A DNA stretch of 64,000 nucleotides from Spirosoma luteum DSM 19990 (GCF_000374065.1 NZ_KB893245.1:186001-250000); one strand, 5' to 3'; numbered from the stretch's first letter, positions 51,910 to 62,901 are shown. Numbers and translations: made by a program. The notes: generated by a model from the sequence alone, not told the origin.

Positions 51910-53451
51910 TTACCGGGTCTTGTTTTTCAGCACAACCAGCGGCAGGTGCATGTTCCAGCTTGGGGTTATCTTTTCCTGAATGATGAATGTTTTTGAGAAA
52001 TTCCCCAGCACTACGTCCTGATCGCCATCCTGGTCAACGTCGGCTACATCCATACATATCCAGCGGCCCAGCGTGCTGACGGGCATGGCATGGGGTTGGA
52101 ATTGCAATGATTCCTTCTGCTCAAAAAGTAAACACCCTTCGGAAGGATTGTGCCGGAAATCGGCAAAAAAGGCGATGGTCGCAATGTCCAGATCACCATC
52201 CTGGTCAAAGTCGGTTGCAACGGCTTTGGTACAGCCGTTGATGGGGTAAAAGTAGGCTTGTTTGTACTGTAAATCATCCTGATTCAGGTAGATATACAGG
52301 CCATGATAGGGTTTTAGAATCTTGGAATAGTCGCTGTTATCGCCACAAGTGTAAATAATGTCCAGTTTGCCATCCTTATTAAAATCTACTAACTGAAAAC
52401 TGGTAGAGCCGTAAACCGACGGGAAACGGAGCAGATTTCGCTCGGTGAAGCCGCCCTTTTTATTGTTCAGAAACAGCCAGATACCTTCGTCGGCGTGGGC
52501 AAAAAGTACCATAAGGTCGGGCCAGCCATCAGCGTTGAAATCGCCGGTGATTGTCTGAATGGCACCGGGCGTGTCCCGAATAGTTTGTTTAGTGAATTTA
52601 TCGTTGGCCTCCTGTTTCAGCCAGTAAAGTCCCCCTTTCAAGTGGCCAAATCCGCAAACGACCCAGTCCATCCGGCCATCTTTATTAACATCGACGGGTA
52701 CCGATTGTAAAGGGCGGGGCAAATCGACCGCCAGCGTAGAGGAGTCTGCTTGCTGGTTACCATCCAGATTCAGTGAGACCAGTTCTCCCCGCGCAATATC
52801 GGCGGCCCGCATGGTTCCCAGCGTCGTGAAGGTCCCCCGTTCTTTTCCCTCCTTATCCCGAAAAAAATCAGCATTGACCACCGCCGAATTAAGTTGCCGA
52901 AAGCGGGTGGGTTGCAGGGCTGAATTCCAGCGGGTGAGGTCGCTTCGGAACGCATCACTAGTGTATAGTTGATGCCCGATGGTATCCATTTTTACCAGCG
53001 TCGTCATGGCCGTTCTGGTTGTATCGAGTCGAGGTTTTTCTACCGTGAAAATACCCCAGTTATCTATGGCGGGGGTGGGCTTGCTGGCTGGTTTAAGTTT
53101 TACCGGGGCAAGCGTTTGGTAGTAGGCAGTGAGTTTCTGCCAGTCGTCGAACGAAATTGCTGATTTACTACCGGCATAGTACAGCCCTTCGGGATATACT
53201 TCAAGTCCCAGATTGGTAGCCATAGCGGGTAGTACGTGCTTCACCCAGGTATCCTTATCCAGTAGCTCAGGCGAGGGAGTTTGATGGCAGTTGCTACAGT
53301 AGTGTTGCGCCAGTAGCCTGCCTTCCATAATCAGCGGGTCTTCCTGGGTGGACTGGCAACCAGCCACGGCGATGAACAACGCAAAACAGGTAAACAGTGG
53401 CAATCCAATCAACTGCCTGCTGATAGACTGACGGGACAAACCCACAGGCAT
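51910..53451 (-). CDS. Lipoprotein with cytochrome-c-like domain and FG-GAP/VCBS repeats
   Basis: A ~514-residue lipoprotein (LFTCFALFIAVAGCQS; start taken at the ATG 53451, which gives a lipoprotein signal, though 53547 is possible). A heme site CSNCH (with HYCSNCHQTP) follows within 40 residues. The rest is a beta-propeller of at least five FG-GAP/VCBS-type calcium repeats, visible as DVNKDGRMDWVVCG, DFNADGWPDLMVL, DFNKDGKLDIIYT, DFDQDGDLDIATI and DVDQDGDQDVVLG. Such proteins are common in Bacteroidota and Planctomycetes; their function is not established. It is convergent with the GH144-like gene, 12 bases away. Confidence 0.85.
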   Translation of the reverse strand: MPVGLSRQSISRQLIGLPLFTCFALFIAVAGCQSTQEDPLIMEGRLLAQHYCSNCHQTPSPELLDKDTWVKHVLPAMATNLGLEVYPEGLYYAGSKSAISFDDWQKLTAYYQTLAPVKLKPASKPTPAIDNWGIFTVEKPRLDTTRTAMTTLVKMDTIGHQLYTSDAFRSDLTRWNSALQPTRFRQLNSAVVNADFFRDKEGKERGTFTTLGTMRAADIARGELVSLNLDGNQQADSSTLAVDLPRPLQSVPVDVNKDGRMDWVVCGFGHLKGGLYWLKQEANDKFTKQTIRDTPGAIQTITGDFNADGWPDLMVLFAHADEGIWLFLNNKKGGFTERNLLRFPSVYGSTSFQLVDFNKDGKLDIIYTCGDNSDYSKILKPYHGLYIYLNQDDLQYKQAYFYPINGCTKAVATDFDQDGDLDIATIAFFADFRHNPSEGCLLFEQKESLQFQPHAMPVSTLGRWICMDVADVDQDGDQDVVLGNFSKTFIIQEKITPSWNMHLPLVVLKNKTR

Positions 53452-53755
53452 GATACGTACAAAAAGGGGCAGGCTGTACCGGGTCACTCGTTTGTTGATT
53501 AGTAACGCTATTAAGGAACTGCCTGGACGGATGGGTTTATTTTTCACTCGATTCGATGCACTTTTCTACGTCCTCCGGCACTTGGCCGGGAGCGTGGTCG
53601 CTTACGGATTGGACAAGGAATAGCCCGCTTTACAAAGATAGTTTCCAAAGGCCGGTCATTTTTATTTTTCGGTTTTCAGACGGGTGCAACATCCAGTCGA
53701 ATACTGAGTCTTTGGTTCATCGTATTGCGCTCCTCCACCTGTTACCCGCAACGCT

Positions 53756-56155
53756 ATGATCCGCAGTTACCTCAAAGTCGCCTGGAGAAACCTCTGGAAA
53801 AATAAGCTATTTTCCTTTATCAATATCTTGGGGCTGGCCCTGGGCATGGCCTGTAGTCTGATGATTATGATATGGGTACAGGATGAATTGCGGATGGACC
53901 GATTCCATCAGCACGACAGTCGCCTGTATCGGGTTATGGAAAACCAGCAGTATACGGGCGTTGTCAATACGTATGCGTCGACACCCGGTATTTTGGCCGA
54001 AAATATCGTCAAAGACATTCCGGAGATTCAGTTAGCCAGTCAGATGCTCTGGGAAAATACACCTTTGTTTACGGTTGGAGATCTGTTTGAAAAGGAGAAG
54101 GGCCGTTACGTTCAGGGCGATTTTCTGACAATGTTTTCGTTTCCCCTCAAAGCTGGTGACCCCAAAACTGCCCTCAAACGACCCGACGGGCTGGTAATCT
54201 CTCAGAAACTAGCCGACAAATATTTTAAGGGCAAAAATCCGATGGGTCAAACCGTTCGGATAGACAACACCGATGATGTACTGGTAACGGGTATCCTGGC
54301 CGATATGCCGGAAGCCTCCTCGCTGAAATTTGATTTTCTGCTGAATTACAATCAATGGCAAAAGGCCAATAAATGGGCTACCGAATGGGGAAACAACGGC
54401 CCCCGGTGTTACGTGTTACTGGCCCCCAACGTGTCGATTGAAAAAGTAAATGCCAAAATCAAAAATTACGTAAAAACTAAAAACAAGGACAGTAACGTCG
54501 ACCTGTTTTTGCAAAACTACGGCGAGTCGTACCTCTATTCGAACTGGGATGCGGGCAAGCAGAACGGGGGGCGGATTGAGTACGTTAAACTCTTTTCCAT
54601 TGTCGCCATTTTCATTCTGGCCATCGCCTGTATCAACTTTATGAACCTGGCCACGGCCCGCTCCGTCAAACGGGCCAAAGAAGTGGGAGTTCGGAAAGTG
54701 GTGGGGGCTTACCGGAATAGTTTGATGGGCCAATTTCTGGGGGAGTCCATGCTGATTACCCTGCTGTCGCTGGTATTCTCGGTACTGATCGTGTTGCTGA
54801 TGCTACCCGTGTTCAACACCCTAACCGAAAAACACCTGTCGCTTGCTTTCTCCAATCCTGCTTTCCTGGTATTGCTGGTCAGCCTGTCGCTGATTACGGG
54901 GCTTATTTCAGGGAGCTATCCGGCGCTTTTTATGGCCTCGCTTAATCCGGTGGTCATTTTGAAAGGGAGTTTAAAATTCAAATCGAGCGCAACGTATTTC
55001 CGGAAAGGGCTGGTCGTTCTTCAGTTCGGTTTATCCATTATGCTCATTTTTGGTACGCTGGTTGTGTACCGTCAGATTCAGTTTATTCAAACCAAAAATC
55101 TCGGCTACGACCGCGAAGATTTGGTGTATATGCCGCTGGAAGGCGATTTGCAGAAGAATTTTCAGGCATTCCGTCAGGACCTGGAAAGGCAGCCGGGTAT
55201 CAAATCCGTGACCTGTGCCCAGGCAGACCCGCTGGAAGTGGGCAGTTCCACGCAGGGTGTCAGGTGGCCCGGAAAAGATACGACGCAGTTAATTTTGTTC
55301 AGCCAGAACGCCATCTCGTACAATTACATTAAAACGATGGGGATTAAGCTCCTTGGCGGACGTGACTTTTCAACGGACTACAGCACCGATACGACTAACT
55401 ACCTGATCAACGAAGCAGCGGCCCGGAAGATGGGCTACACAGACCGGAACCGCACCGGCGGACCGGCCGGATCACCCGTTGGTAAAGAAATGACGATGTG
55501 GGATAAAAAGGGCAAAATCATTGGCCTGATGAAAGACTTTCACTTTAATTCCCTCCATACCGCTATTGACCCGCTGATTCTGCATTTGCAGCGTGGGGTG
55601 AGTGATACGACCAAAAATTGGGGGAGTGTGCTGGTCCGAACGCAACCCGGACAAACTAAACAGGCGATAACCAGTATGGAAGCCTCTTTCAAACAATTTA
55701 ATCCGCATTTCCCCTTCAAATACTCCTTCACCGATCAGGAATTTGCCAACCTGTACAAGGCCGAAAATACGGTTAGTAAACTATCCAGCTACTTTGCCTT
55801 TCTGGCTATTTTCATCTCCTGCCTGGGCTTATTCGGGCTGGCGGCTTTCACCGCCGAACAGCGCACGAAGGAAATTGGCATTCGGAAAGTGCTGGGCGCC
55901 AGTGTTACCAACCTCGTAGGTATGCTGTCGAAAGAGTTTATCCAGCTCGTGCTGCTGGCAGCTTTCATTGCGTTTCCGCTGGGCTGGTATTTCCTGAGCG
56001 GCTGGCTTGGGAAGTACGCCTACCGAATCGATATTGAATGGTGGTATTTTCTGGTGGTCATAACCATAGCCGTGCTGATCGCGTTAGTGACGGTCAGTTT
56101 TCAGAGCATCAAAGCGGCCCTGATGAACCCGGTAAAGAGCTTAAAGACGGAGTAA
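53756..56155 (+). CDS. MacB/FtsX-type ABC transporter permease
   Basis: A 799-residue permease with the two FtsX-type units common in Cytophagales. N-terminal helix NKLFSFINILGLALGMACSLMIMIW, a periplasmic core, helices near 285-305, 335-360 and 380-410 (ISGSYPALFMASLNPVVILKG), a second start of the fold at FRKGLVVLQFGLSIMLIFGTLVVY, and the last FtsX block (YFAFLAIFISCLGLFGLAAFTAEQRTKEIGIRKVLGAS, then two more helices). No ATPase gene is adjacent, as is common for this subfamily. It may export lipids, peptides or antimicrobials by mechanotransmission. Single-gene unit. Confidence 0.9.
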   Translation: MIRSYLKVAWRNLWKNKLFSFINILGLALGMACSLMIMIWVQDELRMDRFHQHDSRLYRVMENQQYTGVVNTYASTPGILAENIVKDIPEIQLASQMLWENTPLFTVGDLFEKEKGRYVQGDFLTMFSFPLKAGDPKTALKRPDGLVISQKLADKYFKGKNPMGQTVRIDNTDDVLVTGILADMPEASSLKFDFLLNYNQWQKANKWATEWGNNGPRCYVLLAPNVSIEKVNAKIKNYVKTKNKDSNVDLFLQNYGESYLYSNWDAGKQNGGRIEYVKLFSIVAIFILAIACINFMNLATARSVKRAKEVGVRKVVGAYRNSLMGQFLGESMLITLLSLVFSVLIVLLMLPVFNTLTEKHLSLAFSNPAFLVLLVSLSLITGLISGSYPALFMASLNPVVILKGSLKFKSSATYFRKGLVVLQFGLSIMLIFGTLVVYRQIQFIQTKNLGYDREDLVYMPLEGDLQKNFQAFRQDLERQPGIKSVTCAQADPLEVGSSTQGVRWPGKDTTQLILFSQNAISYNYIKTMGIKLLGGRDFSTDYSTDTTNYLINEAAARKMGYTDRNRTGGPAGSPVGKEMTMWDKKGKIIGLMKDFHFNSLHTAIDPLILHLQRGVSDTTKNWGSVLVRTQPGQTKQAITSMEASFKQFNPHFPFKYSFTDQEFANLYKAENTVSKLSSYFAFLAIFISCLGLFGLAAFTAEQRTKEIGIRKVLGASVTNLVGMLSKEFIQLVLLAAFIAFPLGWYFLSGWLGKYAYRIDIEWWYFLVVITIAVLIALVTVSFQSIKAALMNPVKSLKTE

Positions 56156-56158
56156 AAT

Positions 56159-57526
56159 TTATTCCTCGTAGAAATAACCGAAAATAATCCCCATTTCGTC
56201 CTCGCTGGTCAGGCCAAAATTGATGAGCTTCGATGAGGTGTTGTTATAGGTGATTTCGGAGGTCAGTCCTTCGCCTTTTTTCAGGCTGATGGGGGTTTTA
56301 AAGGTGATAATGTCGGGATGTTCCCAATCGGTTGACGTGTAAACAACCTCCCCATCACGGGGGCCACCCTTGATTTTAATCACGAATTTCTCGCCCATCT
56401 TGTGCATGTGCGACGTCAGCGTCAATACCAGCCGGGGCTTATCGAACGTAAACGACTTGGTCATTGTAGTCCGGGTGTTTGCGGGCAGGTTGAGGTTGGT
56501 ATTACCCAGATTCAGCGTTTGCACTACATGTTGCACCGTGGATTTGTCGACGGTATAGAAGTTTATCTGGGCTTCCCCTTTCATCACCGTATTTGTCTTA
56601 TTGACAAAATGAGTATTCAGGTCGAGCGATGCTCCGGCTGGAACGAGCAGGGCGGCCCCTGCCGGGAAAACGTAATCCTGGTATTGCGCCTGAGAACCGG
56701 CAAAATACAGGTGATTAGACATGCTGAGCGCCGTGAACAGGTTCAATGATTTGTCGGGATTTCGCAAATCGCGAATATCGTTGAGGTTAGGGAGTATGCC
56801 TTTATTCTGAAAATCGTACGCGACGAAGTGGTGGCTTCCATTGCGCATTTTGGTTTCGTAGCGATTTACGTAAATATCCTGCGTGTTTCCAACCATCCGG
56901 CGGGTAAATAACTCCCGCTCAAAATTCGGCTGAATCTCGAACAGCGGCACGGCCATCTGATAACCGGTACCAGCCGCCGGTACGGGAAGCGGATCGTAGG
57001 TAACTACCGTAACTGTTTTATCGTCGAGCAATGCGGCATCGGCTATAGTTCCCGTTTTGGGTGCTCCCGCGTCAATCCACCGCCTTACAAACTCAATCTG
57101 TCCATCTGGCAGCAACGTACCTCCCAGTGGCATCGGGTTTCCGTACTGCTTTCCTGAATGATGACTGGCAGCGGCACCCACGAGTTTATGGAACAGCAGG
57201 CTTTCCTGCGAAGCGAAAGCCTTCACCCGCTTCAGGCGGTCCGTTTTAGCATCAGTGTTTTTAGGGTCGACCCCCACCAAATTCTGATAGGCTACCCCTT
57301 CGGCCAGCACCAGGCCATGCTGGATAAAGGTGATATCTTTATCGGACAAATGGCAACCCGATGTGGCACAGGATGGGGTCAGGATTTTCTGCTGAATCAG
57401 GTCAAACGACGCTAGTTCGGTTGGGGCGGGGGCATCGGTGGCGGTTTTGGTGCAGGATACCAAATTCGTTAGCAGGATGGCCACAGCGGCACTAAAACCT
57501 AAGCGGGTATAAGTCAGGAAGTTCAT
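56159..57526 (-). CDS. Copper type II monooxygenase-like lipoprotein with N-terminal CX4CH segment
   Basis: About 455 residues. The ATG at 57526 gives a lipoprotein signal (FSAAVAILLTNLVSC). Residues ~40-140 form a cytochrome-like domain whose motif SCATSGCH is CX4CH rather than CXXCH. The C-terminal half has the copper ligands of peptidylglycine/dopamine hydroxylases: NGSHHFVAY (His-His), LDLNTHFVN and LTSHMHKMGEK (HxH), and a Met in EDEMGIIFG. It therefore looks like a copper type II, ascorbate-dependent monooxygenase-like domain; activity is unproved. It converges on the ABC permease 3 bases away. Confidence 0.82.
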   Translation of the reverse strand: MNFLTYTRLGFSAAVAILLTNLVSCTKTATDAPAPTELASFDLIQQKILTPSCATSGCHLSDKDITFIQHGLVLAEGVAYQNLVGVDPKNTDAKTDRLKRVKAFASQESLLFHKLVGAAASHHSGKQYGNPMPLGGTLLPDGQIEFVRRWIDAGAPKTGTIADAALLDDKTVTVVTYDPLPVPAAGTGYQMAVPLFEIQPNFERELFTRRMVGNTQDIYVNRYETKMRNGSHHFVAYDFQNKGILPNLNDIRDLRNPDKSLNLFTALSMSNHLYFAGSQAQYQDYVFPAGAALLVPAGASLDLNTHFVNKTNTVMKGEAQINFYTVDKSTVQHVVQTLNLGNTNLNLPANTRTTMTKSFTFDKPRLVLTLTSHMHKMGEKFVIKIKGGPRDGEVVYTSTDWEHPDIITFKTPISLKKGEGLTSEITYNNTSSKLINFGLTSEDEMGIIFGYFYEE

Positions 57527-57632
57527 AGATGAATAAGGCGTAGTTCGCCTGTTGAAAGGTAACGAAAAATGTTGGCTTTTCGTCCGCTCATGGTCAGGCA
57601 ACGCTGCAATTTATGACGTTGACAGGATGGGA

Positions 57633-59021
57633 TTACAAAGCCGCGTAGTTTTTGGCGGCATCGTCCAGCACCAGCACCCAATCCTGACCGTATCCCTGCG
57701 TTGGTGGCGTAAACTGCTTTGGCTGCTGATTACCGAACGTTCCGGCCGATTTTGTTTTGCCCGAACGCGGGTCGAACCAGGTTGCCGTAACCGTTTTTCC
57801 CGAAATTTTCCCCGGATTCACTGTGAATGGCTTCCCGGCAGTTGTGTATACAAACGCGTAATCAGTACCTCGGGTGGCCTGAATCCGTTCGGCAGGAGGG
57901 AGGTTATTTTCTACAATTAGGGACTGGTCCGGTACGCGGTCGAGCAGCGGGCGGGCCGTTATCAGGTGCCGAACGTGGGTCATCTGCCTGGCGCCGGGTA
58001 GGTCGAGGGCTTCCTGCCAGTAGAGGTGTGGCCCATTCACCGCCGGTCGGTTCGCACTGTACATCTGCCAGATGTCGTGGCAGCCGTAGGTATGGCCATG
58101 CGCCCCCGCAAACAGGTCGAGGTAAGCGTACACCCGAACATCATACGCGTTGGAGGTACCCAGGTCTTTGGCATTGAAACAAACGGGATGATCTTCGTAG
58201 ATAGGTTCGGCATCCATCGTCGGTTTAACGGGCTGATTGTTGTAGGATACCGTAATGTTGTCGTACACGGCGGTATTGCGGCAATGGCCGTTCTGGTGCA
58301 TATTGAAATCGAACCAGGCATCATCCTTAAACCATTTTGAGGCACCCCCATCCAGACCGTTAGGTTGGGGGTGGTAGGTCATCAGGGCTTTGTCGGCGCC
58401 CCCAACGCCTTCCTGAATACCGTTGGCCATTGCCCGCCAGATGGCTACGTCCTGAGAACCATCGCGGGGTTGCCGGTCACCACCCAGCACCCAAACGATA
58501 TTCGCCCGGTTTTTATAGCGGTTCCCCACGTAACGCCCGTACGCACGGGCATTGGTAGGCGTAAATATTTCCGGGCCTTTCCCCCAGGTATTTTTAAAGA
58601 CTTTGTCGCCCCAGGTTGGTAAAAAGGCAATGACGATGCCGTACTGAGCCGCTTTGTCAATGATATAATCGACGTGCTTGAAATAAGCTTCGTTGGGTTT
58701 GGCAGGGTCGTTGTCCAGCAGCGGCACTTCGCCGTAGGGGTTTTGCTCCTTGAGTCCGTCGAATTCGGCTAGGGCAACCGCCTGTACTACCGTAAAGCCC
58801 TGTTCAGACCGGCGTTTGAGATACTGGTCGGCCTCTTCCCGATTCAGCCGGTGGAAGAGCTCCCAGGCTGTGTCGCCCAGCCAGAAGAACGGACTGCCAT
58901 CCTGATGCACCAAGTACCGGTGATTTTCGGATATGGTCAGCCTGCCACCCTTGAACGACTGCTGCGCCAGTGTCGGGCTTTGCCAGAGTAGTAATGCCGT
59001 AAGAACAACGCTGTATTTCAT
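57633..59021 (-). CDS. Secreted DUF4038-family glycosidase (GH140-like)
   Basis: A 462-residue exported (alpha/beta)8-type glycoside hydrolase. Signal peptide MKYSVVLTALLLWQSPTLAQ (the ATG at 59021; an upstream ATG at 59048 adds nine residues). Family stretches: GSPFFWLGDTAWELFHRLNREEADQYLKRRSEQGFT, IIDKAAQYGIVIAFLPTWGDKV and NIVWVLGGDRQPRDG, then TMDAEPIYEDHPVCFN and WYDP-like WFDPRSGK at the end. This is the DUF4038/apiosidase-like group that includes GH140 endo-apiosidases of pectin side chains; other members have other activities. No SusCD pair is directly next to it. Confidence 0.88.
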   Translation of the reverse strand: MKYSVVLTALLLWQSPTLAQQSFKGGRLTISENHRYLVHQDGSPFFWLGDTAWELFHRLNREEADQYLKRRSEQGFTVVQAVALAEFDGLKEQNPYGEVPLLDNDPAKPNEAYFKHVDYIIDKAAQYGIVIAFLPTWGDKVFKNTWGKGPEIFTPTNARAYGRYVGNRYKNRANIVWVLGGDRQPRDGSQDVAIWRAMANGIQEGVGGADKALMTYHPQPNGLDGGASKWFKDDAWFDFNMHQNGHCRNTAVYDNITVSYNNQPVKPTMDAEPIYEDHPVCFNAKDLGTSNAYDVRVYAYLDLFAGAHGHTYGCHDIWQMYSANRPAVNGPHLYWQEALDLPGARQMTHVRHLITARPLLDRVPDQSLIVENNLPPAERIQATRGTDYAFVYTTAGKPFTVNPGKISGKTVTATWFDPRSGKTKSAGTFGNQQPKQFTPPTQGYGQDWVLVLDDAAKNYAAL

Positions 59022-59072
59022 AGAGGATGGGTTTATTTTATCCGTCAACTCGAGCCACTAATGTCGCCGGAC

Positions 59073-59486
59073 CTACTGTTTGGTAGCGGTGAAACTTACC
59101 GTCGAGTTGTTGAACGGGTAGGCCTTCATGGTAAGCGTGTTGTTGAACCAACTCCCTACCTGAGTACTTCCCGACAGCAGTGCAATGGCATTGCCCGATG
59201 GCTGGAGGGTGATCTGTTTGGTTTCTGAGAATGTGGAACTGCCCGACGTACCAACGGTGGCGTAGGTAAGCGTAAACAGGATAGCCGAGAGGGACTCGCC
59301 ATCACGAACCATCAACGTACTACCATTGGTAACCGTAATAGCCGTCTGACTACCTGCCAGTGTTACTTCTGCCATTCGGTATAAGCCCACCACTGGCTTA
59401 GCCAAATCCTGGGGTGTGGTATCCGTTTTTTTGCAGCCGGTTGCGAGGGCTAAAAGGCTGATGAAACCAAGCAGTAGGTAACGCAT
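59073..59486 (-). CDS. Small hypothetical lipoprotein
   Basis: A 137-residue protein with a lipoprotein signal (LLLGFISLLALATGCKK, lipobox ATGC). The mature part is Ser/Thr-rich and beta-like (GLYRMAEVTLAGSQTAITV, STVSFTATKQ), resembling lipocalin-like DUF4595/DUF5004-type domains but without a motif I can name. It lies 51 bases upstream of the DUF4038 glycosidase on the same strand and may be expressed with it. Confidence 0.72.
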   Translation of the reverse strand: MRYLLLGFISLLALATGCKKTDTTPQDLAKPVVGLYRMAEVTLAGSQTAITVTNGSTLMVRDGESLSAILFTLTYATVGTSGSSTFSETKQITLQPSGNAIALLSGSTQVGSWFNNTLTMKAYPFNNSTVSFTATKQ

Positions 59487-59734
59487 AGGGTTAATAGGGA
59501 TGGTATAACGTGAGTAGGGAATGTAAAAAACGGCAGGTAACAGGACTACCTATCGCCTTTATATAATTACCCTATAATGAAAGTCATCCAGTCAATCCGT
59601 TTACTGTTGATTCATTTCGGGGTACACAACTCCAATTAGCCATCGGCGTGTCGGCTGTCCTGTCTGGATGCTTATATTTGGCCATAAATCTGTTATTGAC
59701 CCCTGATATGACCGTTGGCGCAGATTCTACCTAT

Positions 59735-62700
59735 ATGTCCTCTGCCTCTAAGCAACGATGGCAGCGTGCACTGGGTATCCGGCCCGAAGAGGGCCGAACA
59801 GTCGGGTTGTTTTTTGTTCATAACTTTCTGCTGGGCATTGGCACGATTCTGATTTACGTGGCGGCCAATGCGATTCTGCTCGAAAACAATCCGGAAACCA
59901 GTCTGCCGGTGGCCTACGTGGCTGCCGCCCTGTCTATGATTGGGGTAAGCCGGGTATACGCTTATTTTGAGCATCATCTGGCTTTGCAGGTCGTGGCTGT
60001 GCGCGTGCTGATAGCGGCCGTTGTTATGACGGTAGTGGTTGGTATACTGGTTGTTGTGGGACATTCGGTGGTGGCCGCAGTGACGATTATGACGGGCTAC
60101 CGAATCATTTATCTACTGACTAATCTTGAGTTTTGGGGTGTTTCGGCGGTGGTGTTCGATACGCGTCAGAGTAAGCGACTCTTTGGCGTTATCAGTTCGG
60201 GCGATATGCCCGCCAAAGCAGCAGGTGCGGTGCTGGCGGCACTGGTTCACGCCCATGCCGATGTATTGCGGTTGCTGCTGGTGGCGTTTGGGGCCTTTCT
60301 GGCCGCCCTCTATGTACTCCGGTTAACCATCCGTTCGCACGATGTTCAGGCCGCATCGGGAGCCAGCCGGGTAGCCCGCCGGGAGCCGTCGCGGCTGGTA
60401 GGGAAACGGTTTGGGGGTAGTGAGTTAATTTTTTACATGTGCCTAAGTTTTACCGTGCTGGCCGCTGTAGCTACGGAAATAGAATACAATTTCTTTATCA
60501 ACGTAAAACACCGCTTTCACGACCAGACCGACGTAATCCGCTACGTAAGTTATGTGCTGGCCCTGACCTATGGACTGGCTATGCTGGTTAAACTGCTGAT
60601 GTCGCGGCAGGTACTCGACAAATTCGGTATCCGGCGTTCATTGGTGGTATTACCCTGGGTAGCCCTGGCAGGCCTTACGGGACTAATAATTCTGCATTAC
60701 GCTGTTGTTTCAGAAACGGTGTTACTCATTTATTTCTGCGGCTTGTACCTGGTTTTTGAGGTGGCCCGGCGTGCCTTATTCGACCCTGTTTTTCTGGTGT
60801 TGTTTCAGCCGCTGTTGCCACCCCAGCGACTGAAAGGGCACACCCTGGCCAAAGGATTGTACGAACCGATTGGTTTAGGCGTAGCCGGCATCCTGATATT
60901 TTTGTTCCATAATACCCTTGAGTCGACCGGAGCCTTGTTTTGGATAGGCCTGCTCGTGGTGGCCATCTGGTTATTGCGACAAACATATAAACGGTACCTG
61001 CACGAATTAAACGATGCCATCGGGCGTCGGTTTCTGGAGCGCGACGAACTGGCCATGCCGGGAGTGGCGCAGAAAAACCTGATCAGGCAACTGCAGAGTA
61101 ATAAAACCGGTGAGGTACTGACCGCTCTTGGCTGGCTGGATGCTCACAACCCTACCGAATTGGAGCCTCATATGTCCACGCTGCTCACGCATACCGAAAG
61201 GGCTATTCGCCGGCGTACGCTGGCAGCCCTGACGCATAGCAATCTGTCAGTACCCGTTCGGCCACTCACGCACATTGCGCTAATGGATGAGGACCCGGAA
61301 TTGCGGCAGCAGGCGGCTTACCTACTGGGCCGACGTATCAATACCGAACCCGCCGAGCTGGCCCCCCTGATTCACCACACCGACCTAACCATCCGTCGGG
61401 GAGCCATCAGGGGTGTTCTGGAACTAAACCCGCATGATACGGCTGCCCAGACCGCGCTGCGCGAACTAATACGGGATGATGAGCCCGAACAGCAAAAAAT
61501 TGCGCTTGACCTGATTGCGGTCATACAACTGAGTGATTTTGCCCCGGTGGTACAACAGTTACTCGCCAGCCCGAACATCGACGTGAAAAAGGCGGCTATC
61601 CTGACGGCTGGTCGCTTGACCAATAGTGGGTTATCGCAGTTCCTGCTCTTGAACCTGACGCACGAAACCCTGGGCCGGACAGTTGTGCAAGCCCTGAAAT
61701 TGCGCGGCCCCGAACTGATTGCTCAGTTGCACGAGTTGCGCCGGGTGAACGGTAGCCGACTGATACTGGAACGGATTACAACCATTTGTGGGGCTATTCA
61801 GGCCCCCGAGAGCCGTCAACTCCTGAACGAACTGGCTCAGCAACCCGACTTATTGATTCGTGGGGCGGCCCTTCGTGCCCTGCGTCGTTTCCCGAACGAA
61901 CCCGACGATGATGCGCTGTTCCGTACGCTGCTGCATGAAGATGTGTTGCTGGCTCAGCGGATGTTGCACGGCAGTCTGTCGGATGTCCTCCTAACGACAA
62001 CACTGGATCATGAATTGTCGGTACTGGTGCAGCGGTTGTTCGATACGCTGGCTCAACTGTTTGATACCGAAACCATTGCCGGTGCCCGCATGGGTGTTGG
62101 GCATCCCGCCCGCGAACGCCGGGCTAACGCCCTCGAAATGCTGGATAACCTGATTCCCCGGGCTACGTACCAGACATTGCAGGTACTGGTGGACGACTTG
62201 CCCCGCCCGGAAAAAGTCCGTATCCTGGATAGTGAACTGGGACCGTTTCGCGAATCGGAACCGATCCGGTCGTTTATTCTTCGAACGGGTGAAACGGTCT
62301 TTTCGGCCTGGACTGTGAGTACTGCGCTACGTGGTTTACCCGAGACGGAAGCATCTGCCATCCGCGACGCATTGACCGCTCAATTTCCTGATTTATCCCC
62401 GTTGCTTATGCCCCACACGAGTCATTCAACCAGTCAGATTTCCGCGTATGACCGGGTTTTGCTGCTGGCCCAAACCAGTTTGTTTGCCCAAACGCCCGAA
62501 AACGTACTGGCCAGTGTAACGCCCATCATGAAGGAGGAAGACTATGTTGCCGGTGATCTGATTTTCCGCAAAGGGGACCTGGGTTCGGGCATGTATATCA
62601 TCTACACGGGCGAAGTAGCCATTCTGGATGGTGATACCGAACTGGCCCGGTTTGGCCGGGGCGATTTTTTTGGCGAACTGGCCCTGCTGGACACTGAATC

Positions 62701-62875
62701 CCGCTCGGCCACGGCCGAGGCAATCACCGATGTGCGACTGCTGCGCATCGATCAGGACGATTTTTATGACCTGATGGAGGAGCGGGGCGAAGTATTGCGT
62801 AGTATTGTCAGAAGCCTGTCGGGCCGTATCCGGCGACAAAACGAGGTATTGGCAAACCGTGCAAGCGCCACGTAG
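59735..62875 (+). CDS. Fusion of nucleotide-transporter-like membrane domain, HEAT repeats and cyclic-nucleotide-binding domain
   Basis: A ~1046-residue three-part protein. Residues ~10-440: about twelve hydrophobic segments of the ATP/ADP-translocase (NTT/Npt)/MFS type ([72 protein letters not shown]). Residues ~450-800: HEAT-like helical repeats ([42 protein letters not shown]). Residues ~905-1035: cNMP-binding domain with the phosphate-binding cassette [18 protein letters not shown] and the preceding [21 protein letters not shown]. The ATG at 59735 ([20 protein letters not shown]) is chosen over GTG 59648 and ATG 59708. It ends 26 bases before a histidine kinase gene. Ligand and transported substrate unknown. 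Confidence 0.85.
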   Translation: MSSASKQRWQRALGIRPEEGRTVGLFFVHNFLLGIGTILIYVAANAILLENNPETSLPVAYVAAALSMIGVSRVYAYFEHHLALQVVAVRVLIAAVVMTVVVGILVVVGHSVVAAVTIMTGYRIIYLLTNLEFWGVSAVVFDTRQSKRLFGVISSGDMPAKAAGAVLAALVHAHADVLRLLLVAFGAFLAALYVLRLTIRSHDVQAASGASRVARREPSRLVGKRFGGSELIFYMCLSFTVLAAVATEIEYNFFINVKHRFHDQTDVIRYVSYVLALTYGLAMLVKLLMSRQVLDKFGIRRSLVVLPWVALAGLTGLIILHYAVVSETVLLIYFCGLYLVFEVARRALFDPVFLVLFQPLLPPQRLKGHTLAKGLYEPIGLGVAGILIFLFHNTLESTGALFWIGLLVVAIWLLRQTYKRYLHELNDAIGRRFLERDELAMPGVAQKNLIRQLQSNKTGEVLTALGWLDAHNPTELEPHMSTLLTHTERAIRRRTLAALTHSNLSVPVRPLTHIALMDEDPELRQQAAYLLGRRINTEPAELAPLIHHTDLTIRRGAIRGVLELNPHDTAAQTALRELIRDDEPEQQKIALDLIAVIQLSDFAPVVQQLLASPNIDVKKAAILTAGRLTNSGLSQFLLLNLTHETLGRTVVQALKLRGPELIAQLHELRRVNGSRLILERITTICGAIQAPESRQLLNELAQQPDLLIRGAALRALRRFPNEPDDDALFRTLLHEDVLLAQRMLHGSLSDVLLTTTLDHELSVLVQRLFDTLAQLFDTETIAGARMGVGHPARERRANALEMLDNLIPRATYQTLQVLVDDLPRPEKVRILDSELGPFRESEPIRSFILRTGETVFSAWTVSTALRGLPETEASAIRDALTAQFPDLSPLLMPHTSHSTSQISAYDRVLLLAQTSLFAQTPENVLASVTPIMKEEDYVAGDLIFRKGDLGSGMYIIYTGEVAILDGDTELARFGRGDFFGELALLDTESRSATAEAITDVRLLRIDQDDFYDLMEERGEVLRSIVRSLSGRIRRQNEVLANRASAT

Positions 62876-62901
62876 TCGTTAACCCCCACCCCTCTACGAA
62901 C

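Noticed and set aside
53556-53759. 67-codon frame upstream of the ABC permease
   Set aside because: No recognisable feature, and it overlaps the permease start; composition is that of intergenic DNA.
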